A DNA stretch of 64,000 bases, from the NCBI GenBank assembly GCA_014218235.1, contig CM024759.1:7518712-7582711 (forward strand). Direction: 5' to 3'. Position numbers and translations under genes: made by a program. The stretch is from Colocasia esculenta. Lineage: Eukaryota > Streptophyta > Magnoliopsida > Alismatales > Araceae. This document shows positions 56,250-64,000 of this stretch, in pieces. Position 1 is the stretch's first letter, and each line of letters begins with the position of its first letter. The notes beneath the pieces were generated by a model, which was not told the origin of the DNA, made no database searches, and saw only the letters and a program-made list of their open reading frames with translations.

Positions 56250-57750
56250 CCTCTCGCTTGCTGGGCTTGTCGTGTGTTACAAGCCAGTAGTTCGGCATGG
56301 TTTTGTTGTGCTGCCCCTTCTGTTCACTCGGTGCTAGGCACTTGAGGGCTTGTCCCCGATCTGAGAGGTTGTTACCATTGCCGGGGACTCCCATCCTCGG
56401 GAGCCTTTGAGGGAGCGTTTGGGGCTACGAGCGTGCTCGAGTTGGCAGCTGACCTGGCGGACTCTGGAGCTGAGGGGAAAACAGTGGTTTGGACAGTGGT
56501 GCTGAGTCGTTTGTAGATCTCTCTTGTCTGGGGCGGGACGCCGAGGTCGTTGAGGTGGTTCTCTTCCCGGCGCGGCCCAGACAGTCCTTTGTCTCACTGC
56601 CTCTCTCTGCGTTGGTTCCGGAGCCACGTAGTGGTGCTAGGCATGGAGCCGCAGCTTGGCCAGGCTGCGGTGTTGTGTGTGTTGTGTGTTCTTGGCAGAT
56701 CTGTCTCGCCCTTCGCGGGGGCGGAGGTAGGAGCTAGGTAGCGAGCAGAGTGTGTGTGGACTACGGGTCCCCCCTCTTGGCTGCTAGCGGCAGTGGCTTG
56801 GTTGCTGTTGTTGTGACAGTGTTTCCTCGCAACGTTTTCGAGCGTTCCTCGTTGCCCTAGATTGCACGGCGGTTATAGCCGGTTGTGCCTAGTTTTGTGG
56901 GTGTCGTTGGTCTGGCCTTGGGCAGATCCGTGCTTCTGGTGGTTTCCGCTTCGGTGTTCTCTCGGGTCCTGTTCTTGGGTGCCAGTTCGTAGTGGCACCG
57001 GCGTGTATGGATTCCCGACCTTGCGGTGTATCCGGGGTCTGGGGTGGTTCTTCTTGTGGGCCCTCGACCCTGTGGAGGTCTGAGGTGGCCGTGCTTGCGG
57101 TGAGACGTCGTTCTCACCTGGTTGTTGCGTAGTCTCGGTAGGTGTGTCGAGGGTTGCTTCCGCTATGTGCCCGACTCCGCTAGTTTCTGCGTGAGTCATG
57201 TGTGTGTCCCGACCTTTGTTGGTGGTCGTGGCGTCGTGCTATTCTCTTCCGCTGATTAGTAGTACCCTGTTGTAGGTGGTTCTCTCTTTATAGCTTTCTA
57301 GTGTAGTTTCCTGTTTTCGGAGTTCCTGCTGTTCTGGCCGGTGAGGGGCTGGTAATCCCTACTGGGCCTTGTTCGCGAGACTCACCCCCCTACTTCCTTC
57401 AGCTAGGGGCTCGTCATCGCGGGAGCTCGGTGTCGGACGGGTTGCGGAGGCGGCTGTGGCACCGTGTTGTTGTTAGCAGCAGTGAGAGCGAGTGTTGTGA
57501 GCTCTTGTAGCCGAGTGTGCTGAGGGTTGTGTTTTGCAAGTTCTCGGAGTATGCCCCTTAAGGACTGCACCTTTCTTCTTGTACTTGTGCTTTTGCTTGG
57601 GACTCGTTGTACAAACCTTTTGTATATTGTACATAATTGTTATAGTTATTTAAATTCAGTACATAATTGTTTTCCAATCCTTCCGGATCTTCGGATCCGT
57701 GGGTGGCGGCGCGACCCTCGGGGCCCCTGGCGTGGGTCCGGGTCGTTATA

Positions 57751-58885
57751 GTCTCAAACTGAAGCAAGTGGAGATGGTAAAAGAAGTAATATGTTGCTTC
57801 CCAAGACTGAACACTAATTTAAACGTGGTGAGAAGCTCAATTTCTATCATGGAACTACTTCTCGGGTCTGGAAAATAGCATACACATGGTGATAGATTAA
57901 CTTCAAACCAGTGATCCAAGGATGAGAAGTAGGAGGAAGAAAAAGAAAACAGGAAGTGAATCCGACCTAGCTTGAAGGATGAGCTTTTGCTGCAGTGGTC
58001 TCACAACTGGAGGAAGGACGACGATGTCAAGGTGCAACACAGTAGCTTCCCTCAGCTACAGCTTGTAGCACCTTCACCAGGAACAGTATAAGCAGCAGCT
58101 CATGCAGGAGCAACTTCCTCACAGCAACAGCAACAATGGACACCACAAGCAGGATGCTAGCAAGTGCAACGACAGAGAAGGAGAAGAAAAACTCCCACGA
58201 AGGTGAGAGGAATCTTTTATAAGCTCTTCCCTCCCTTGCATGCCGGACACGATGGCCATGTAGGTGTCCTCAGTAAAACCTCTTGGTTTTTACTGTGGAC
58301 ACATTTTACATGCATGCATCACAGCCTAACACCTCAGGTAACTAGGTGTTAACCTCACCCCTTGTGTGCTGGCCTTCTTAGAGCCTCACACGTAGGCACC
58401 CAAAAATCCCAGAAAATCCCCTCCGTAATTGGGTCATAATTTGGCTGGCCAAATAACCTTCAAACAAATATGTCCAAATGGTGTCCGTTTGTATTAAAAT
58501 TTCAACCATATGCTAATGTGATGGTTTTACAAATTATGGTGATTTTAGTTTAATTTTTAGATTTTATTTTACATTGGGTGTTAAATTGTCCGAAAAATAG
58601 TTGCGTCGACTTAATCTCAAGATCCGTACGTCAATAAATCTGGATATTTGCATTTTTGATATCACCATATTTTTTAAAAAATTATGGTGTTCTCGGATTT
58701 CAATTTCATTATAGTTTTTCGATGTCGCCCTGTCGGAGCGCGCACCTCTGTGTACGTCACTGGGATAATGTTTATTAGTACTAATTAATTTCAAATTTTA
58801 ATTATTTCAATCTAACAATAATAATAATATGTAATAACCACATTATTCATATTTTCTTAACAATTAAAATTTTCGGGGCGTTACA
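57751..58885 (-). repeat. E3 5' LTR, proximal segment (LTR start)
   Basis: The minus strand starts TGTAACGCCCC at 58885 and is homologous to 10350-11278 read on the + strand. A TATA-like CTTATAAAAG lies on the minus strand near 58217. It continues at 41889 after E6. No ORF is real here. Confidence 0.82.
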
Positions 58886-59534
58886 AAAAGAACTTCACCC
58901 TTATTCTAACCAGTCAGGTAGGATTCATTCATTCATCCGTTCATTCTTTATCTTTGTCTTCCTCTCTTGCTTTTACTTCCCTTAAAGTCTTGGAGTTCAA
59001 GCTTCTATTTTGATCTTATGCTGTGATGAAGTTTAGTAAGCCCTTTGATTACTTCTTCTCCATTAGGTTCATGTCTCTAAAGTGACATTTGTGTCTTTTG
59101 GTGTAGCCTATATACTGGTAGAAATTCTTTTCTTCTATCTTCATTCCTATCTTTGAACCGTGCTAAAGAGTTTTATGTTTAGGAGTCTAAAACCTCACAC
59201 ATTTTCTTTGACTCCCTAAATACTTCTGGAACTGTGTGTTCATCATGTAGGATTCTCCTTGTTGTGTATATAATCCTTATTGTAGGAGTTGTTTTCCCAG
59301 TACCATGTTGTGCTAAGCTTCTAGCTAATCATGTGTAGGATGTATATCTCATGCTTCATCTTGTTCTACAGGTGAGGTAGTCTGGAGAGCTAGGAAACAA
59401 GTCTTTCTAATTGTCAGTAATTATGTTTGATCCATAGGTTCCATTGATAAGGTCTTTAGAGTGTTTGCAAATCGATTTCTGGAAGTTGATCTGGCGGCTG
59501 TCGACAGATGAGGATCACCTGTCGACAGGCCCCA
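58886..59534 (+). mobile_element. E1 3' LTR, second segment
   Basis: It resumes after E3. From 59303 it matches the window start (base 1 onward), including two CTGTCGACAG palindromes near 59498 and 59519. It ends at the E8 target duplication. Confidence 0.82.
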
Positions 59535-62500
59535 TGTAGCAACCCGAGAATTTCAATAATTAAAATTAGAGATAAATAGAAAATATGACCACTTAATAAT
59601 TTAAAACTAGTTAAATGTGTACGCACCATTATCCCAGATGTAAAAAACCATCTAAAAATTTCATAAAAATCATAGTTAGACTTTAAAATATTATTCTATA
59701 GTGACCTATAAAGAAATTTGGGCCAATAAAAATCTTTTGGATTGAATTTAAGAATTTTTGTGACTTATTATCTTAATTAAGGAATAAGTCGAAAAACCAT
59801 TATCACATATACATAAAGGGGTCATAAATTAAAATAAAAATTATGGTTGGACTTCAAACAATGGGTATTGACAATTCAATGAATGAAATGGGCCGAAGGA
59901 TGTCCTTTGGACCACAAATAAATTCATGCTAGGAAAATGACCCGAAATTCAGAAATATTCACTAATAGACCATGATAGGGTAAATTCTCACCCTATAGAC
60001 CATCATTAGACTTCAAACCAAACCCAAATTCGTGGTTACAACCTAAGGTAAGCTTCCATACCAATTCCATCATGAATTGGGGAGAGAAATCTCCAAGTTG
60101 TGGAAAGGTATACCCAAATTCGTGCCTAAAGGTTTCCTAATTTAATTAGGCAACTAAAGACCCCTCTCTCTATAAATAAAGCCTCTCTCTCCCATGGGAC
60201 GACCCCTAGGGTTATTGGAGGCATTCTTGGAGGCAATGGTGGCTGGAGATCTCAAGGAGAATGCTGGAGCAAGGAGGAATCCCGTGCTCTTCCCAATTTG
60301 GATCTGCAACGACCCTCACTTGAGTCCCTTCATGATCATCACCAAAGGTTAATGAAACCTCGACCAAACTATGCAAACCATACATCCTTGGAAAGCTCTT
60401 CGAGTCTAGTTTCTTATGACACTATTTTGCACAATTTCTACCCAGTAGTTCGTGAGTATTAAGCGTTCTCCTACGACTAGTCGAAACTAGGGTTTTCGGG
60501 AAGCACAACTTTCTTTCACTTAAAAGGTAGGTCATCTCCATGCCAAACTCTAATTAAACTTGTCCATGCTTGCATCCATGTGTATACATCATGTTCTTAC
60601 TGTTTTCCCCAATGTTTATCTTGAAAGTTTCACGAATTAAATCTTGCATGATCTTGACGCTGCACTGTCACGATTTAACCTTGACCTATCTTACGAGTGC
60701 TATACATCTCTGTGGAGTCATTTTTGGATGAGTGTTAAACATATGAGTCTCCTTTCATTTGGCACTAGTTTCTCCAATTTTCATTCACCGTACTGAGAGT
60801 ATTAGCTCGAACATGAGCACTATGTCAGATTCATGTAAACAGCCACAATACGTCTTATTACATAGTCAAACGACGTTTGTTTCTCGATTATTCGTTACTG
60901 TACAAAGTAGTAGACGTACTCTAACTAACAGAGGGGGTTTCATCCGATTTGGATCACCCTAGCATTTGTTTTGATTTTTCAAACCCACATGTGTCAAACC
61001 CAATCCAAGTCGGAGTTGGAAACAGGTATAAAAAGCAACCCAAACGTCATATTCAGGTGGCAGTAGCATCATGGTCGTGACCCATACTAAAAATCAGATA
61101 GTTTTATGGTCTTCTTCAGAAGGCGATAGGCAATGTGTCGCCTTCTACCTATGTCCACTTAATCGGCCATAACTCTTTCTATAGACCTCGGATTGAAGAG
61201 CTGTTTTCTTTGCTGGATTCCTCATTCAAAGGGCTTGAATATGATATATTCATGTGTGATATTTGAATAAAAATCAATGAGTTATGACCTAAGGAAGTGA
61301 AGGGATGAGACTGCATTTGCCTTCTAAGGGGCATACATCTTGGTTTTTGTCGTTTTGTGTTGGTCGTTGTATGTGTGAGTTTGATCTATTCTAGGAAGGT
61401 TCTAGAAAGTCTTATCATGCATTTAACAACCCATATGAAAGTTAAAACATGTTCACAAGATTTTTAATTGATCTTAAGTTCATGATCATGCTCTCTATCT
61501 ACTGATTATTCACTTTCTTGCCTTGTTAACGAACTTGCTAAAACACATAGTACTTGCTAAAATTGGTCATGCATGATTAGTGTTTCTTGATGTAGCACCC
61601 ATGATACTTGCCAAGCATGAAGTTTCCATAAACGGAGTTTCTACATCTGGAGTTTTCATAATCGGATTCACACACGCACTTAAGCGAGTCTCACCCGCGG
61701 CATGCGCATACACGCTAGCACGATAGGAAAGCCCTTCTTGGCTTGTGGTGAACTCTCCGTCGGATATTCCTTCTGCCGGACTAGTGACCCCTTGACCAAG
61801 GCCTCCATAAGTCTCCTCTGACCATGGATTCCCACATGTCCGACGAGCAAGTTGTACCATTGAAGTACCCAGAAGTTAGTGTGCACGTATCTCTCTTCTC
61901 TTGACATTCTTGACGAGATCTTTCTCTTCTCATCTTGACTTTCTCGGAGTGATCGAGTATAACACATAAAACCAAGTTATTAAAGATAGAAATCTATATA
62001 AATGTGTCATTATGCTTCCAGATTGAACTTTAGACTTGATATTCCCAATGTACCCTTGAACTCTATATCATTATTGACATGACACTCTCGATAATCATTA
62101 CTATTGACATGATAGTCCTGAACTTTCTCGACCAGTCTATCCTTATTGACACACATTGCCTTCTTTTGATACGTTCTTGAAGTACGTTAATGATATTGGA
62201 GTCATGGACTCAAAACTCGTTCTTGTCACCCATGAGTCAACAGGCTCATTGGGACATATGCTAGTGTTGCACAATACGAACCTGACTGAGGGCCCATATC
62301 TGGTCCTAGAGATTTTGGCAAAGTCCTGTTACCTATGGGTGTGATTGTCAGATTCGCCCCCCGACAAAGTCTTGTTTACCCCAAGGTGTTGATTGCCCAA
62401 TTTTCCTAAATATGTTCGTTACCCCAGGAGTTGATTGTTAGGTTGATCCCCTAACAAAGTCGTGTGCCTGGCGTGGTACAGAATCATGATTGGTGCTTGG

Positions 62501-63295
62501 CATGGCACGTACTTGTTACACATGATAAACTTACTTGCTTGTTACCTGCTACTGTGTGCTGGTCCTTAACTCGAGTGGCTGAAGGACGTACTTGCATGAG
62601 GCACCAGTAGATCCTGCGTGATATTCTTGTGGAGTGCTCCGAGTGGGTTACTCAAGATACTTGCTAGTGAAATGGCCATCTTGTTACATGCTATCTTGCT
62701 CTTGTTCATGAAGTTACCATCTTGCTAGATCATTGTTCACAATATCTTGAACTCTTGAATACAATCTTATTGCTAGATTGATTATTACAATCTCTTGATC
62801 ATAGTATCTTGCATGATACATTGTACACGTGTTACTACCGATGTTTTAATTGCATTGTACATGTCATGTTCATACCTTCTAGCTTTTCAAATGTAAATAC
62901 TTATATCATTGCTGGAAGTTGTAAATCCTACTGGGCGAGTGCGCTCATACCTGCTCTCTTTAACATTTCAGGTAGTGAAGGTAAAGCTAAATGATGAGAC
63001 TTGTGCGCCGAGCGTGGAGTACACTTAGAGAGTCCATTCTTATTTTTATTTAGATTGGTCATTAATATAATTTCTCTTTTCTTTGAGAGATAGATAGATT
63101 GGTGAGCAAGGAGTGTTTCATTTGACAGTGGAGGTTGTAATATTCGTTTTGATAAATAAAGGAAGAAAAATTTGATTATTGCATTGTGGGCACTATTTGT
63201 ATAAGCTATTGGTCTATAGCTTCTGAATGTTTGCTTGTTCGTCGCGTCTCCCAATTTATTCTGCTACGAAATAAAATTGGGGGCGTGACACCCCA
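59530..63295 (+). mobile_element. E8: solo gypsy LTR (59535-63290), duplication CCCCA
   Basis: TGTAGCAACCCGAG at 59535 and GGGGGCGTGACA ending at 63290 are flanked by CCCCA on both sides. Removing it restores alignment with bases 217-245 of the E1 5' LTR. A TATA box (TATAAATAAA) is at 60171-60180. It is 3756 bp with no primer site, no internal repeat and no convincing ORF, so it is a solo LTR of a long-LTR gypsy family. The ORFs at 61567-61975 and 62928-63254 are short and unlike known proteins. Confidence 0.9.
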
Positions 63296-64000
63296 AGCTC
63301 CCAGAACCCAGAGTTTCTAGGAAAGCAGTAGTTGTCGACAGATGGCCCTTATCTATTGACAGATGAGTCTGTCCTGTCGACAGCCACTTCCTGGCTGTCG
63401 ACACATGCTGTTCTGGCCTGTTTTCCAGTACCGTTCTCTTGTCCATCTTATGTTGGTTCTATACTCTATTAGCCTAGTAAGTTGTGTCATTTATATTCTT
63501 GGGTTTCTACTAATATATTCTTAGAGAAATCATCCAATTGTCTTCCATATCCTATCTTGGTTGATTCTTGAAGTCTCCAAGTACCTAGTTGGCTATGTTC
63601 TCCTGTGTTCAGTAAACTTGATCCACAATGTTTGATTACATGAAAGTTTGAATACTTGAGTACCACAATTGGTTATGAATAACTGATGATGACAATTATT
63701 GGGTCCCTAGACCCCACTTGATTACTATGCCTGTGCAAATAGGGCTGGTCCAGTCTTGGGAGGAGCACCCGAATTCATTACGGGCCATACGGGAATGATA
63801 AAGGGCAACGAGATGTTTGGCATTGCATCACTATCATCTAGATTAGTCATCATGTTATTTATCATCAGTTAGATATGATTTGAACCAGAACCTAGGTGTT
63901 ATTCTGAATTCTTGATCATACAATCTTATTTCCGTACTCTTGTTTGTTATCAGTTGACTTGGTCGTCCAGTCATTTTGTTATCTAGCCTTGTTAACGGTT
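63296..64000 (+). mobile_element. E1 3' LTR, third segment, cut by the window end
   Basis: It matches bases about 232-936 of the 5' LTR. Palindromes lie near 63335, 63372 and 63395 (the last two perfect or one base off). About 325 bp of the LTR should lie beyond the window. Confidence 0.88.

Larger units (their letters stand above)
43211..56254 (-). mobile_element. E7: full-length Sirevirus (Ty1/copia), duplication CCTCT
   Basis: LTRs at 43216-44951 and 54518-56249 differ by about 14 substitutions by eye. CCTCT lies at 43211-43215 and 56250-56254. The minus-strand order is primer site, gag, pol, third ORF, polypurine tract. The length is 13.0 kb. It is inserted in solo LTR E6. The gag-pol frame is interrupted by a few stops and frameshifts, so it is probably not autonomous. 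Confidence 0.96.
41885..57755 (+). mobile_element. E6: solo gypsy LTR (41890-57750), duplication GTCTC, split by E7
   Basis: TGTAAGACCCGG at 41890 and GGGTCGTTATA ending at 57750 are flanked by GTCTC on both sides (41885-41889 and 57751-57755). Without E7 it is about 2.8 kb, GC-rich and non-coding. There is no primer site, no interior and no second copy, so it is a solo LTR left by recombination between two LTRs. It lies in the E3 5' LTR. The ATA end instead of ACA is shared with the S-type LTR at 11977. ORFs at 41858-43027 and 56334-57767 are not genes. Confidence 0.88.
11279..58885 (-). mobile_element. E3: composite gypsy (chromovirus) element, minus strand
   Basis: The right end is an LTR start (minus-strand TGTAACGCCCC) at 58885. 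The left end is an LTR tail whose TG/CA terminus I place at 11279. Between them are gag (39739-40394 and 25695-26590), pol (14071-17129) and the later insertions E4, E5 and E6/E7. The flanking five-base words (agaat on the left, aaaag on the right) do not match, so the target duplication is lost or my left boundary is slightly off. The two LTR pieces 11440-11976 and 40517-41067 are about 97% identical, which supports one element. Confidence 0.72.

Noticed and set aside
11270..58890. Target-site duplication for E3
   Set aside because: The flanking words agaat and aaaag differ at two of five positions, so I do not claim a duplication.
61567..61975. Overlapping 64-97 codon minus-strand ORFs in E8
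   Set aside because: They overlap each other in two frames, have no recognisable motif and lie in a solo LTR. A host gene is not supported.

Overview
The window is nuclear DNA of a flowering plant, made almost entirely of LTR retrotransposons inserted into one another. Evidence is the Ty1/copia Sirevirus elements with a third open reading frame, the Ty3/gypsy chromovirus (Tekay-like) and Athila-like elements, and plant-type primer binding sites (tRNA-iMet and tRNA-Asp). I found no host gene, no rRNA or tRNA gene and no CRISPR array. The species cannot be named from this sequence.

Layout, outermost to innermost. E1 is an old gypsy element on the + strand that overruns both window edges. The end of its 5' LTR is 1-1262, its primer site 1266-1277, its interior up to 10349, and its 3' LTR is 10350-11278 plus 58886-59534 plus 63296-64000. 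The 3' LTR is split by two later insertions. E2 (3750-9251, target duplication GATGG) is a scrambled Sirevirus inside E1. E3 (11279-58885, minus strand) is a gypsy element of the same LTR family as E1, inserted head-to-head into E1's 3' LTR. E3 contains E4 (17130-25694, duplication TCTAC), a non-autonomous Athila-like element; E5 (26591-39738, duplication GTCAC), a young Sirevirus; and E6, a solo gypsy LTR (41890-57750, duplication GTCTC). E6 is itself split by E7 (43216-56249, duplication CCTCT), another Sirevirus. E8 (59535-63290, duplication CCCCA) is a solo LTR in E1's 3' LTR.

LTR divergence counted by eye follows the nesting: about 3.5% for E1, 3% for E3, 2.4% for E2, 2% for E4, 0.8% for E7 and 0.4% for E5. 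The insertion order therefore has two independent lines of support.

All gag-pol reading frames are broken by stops or single-base frameshifts. The one long intact element protein is the 439-residue ORF of E4, which joins the end of Gag directly to the end of integrase. The most interesting signals are: (1) arrays of short CpG palindromes built on GTCGAC that occur in the LTRs of unrelated gypsy and copia elements; (2) the same motif placed ahead of the Sirevirus third ORF, next to a TATA-like box; (3) nuclear-localisation-type basic clusters and coiled coils, rather than obvious membrane segments, in that 'env-like' protein; (4) a 572-bp near-perfect inverted LTR pair in E2 that could make hairpin RNA; and (5) the E4 deletion derivative.
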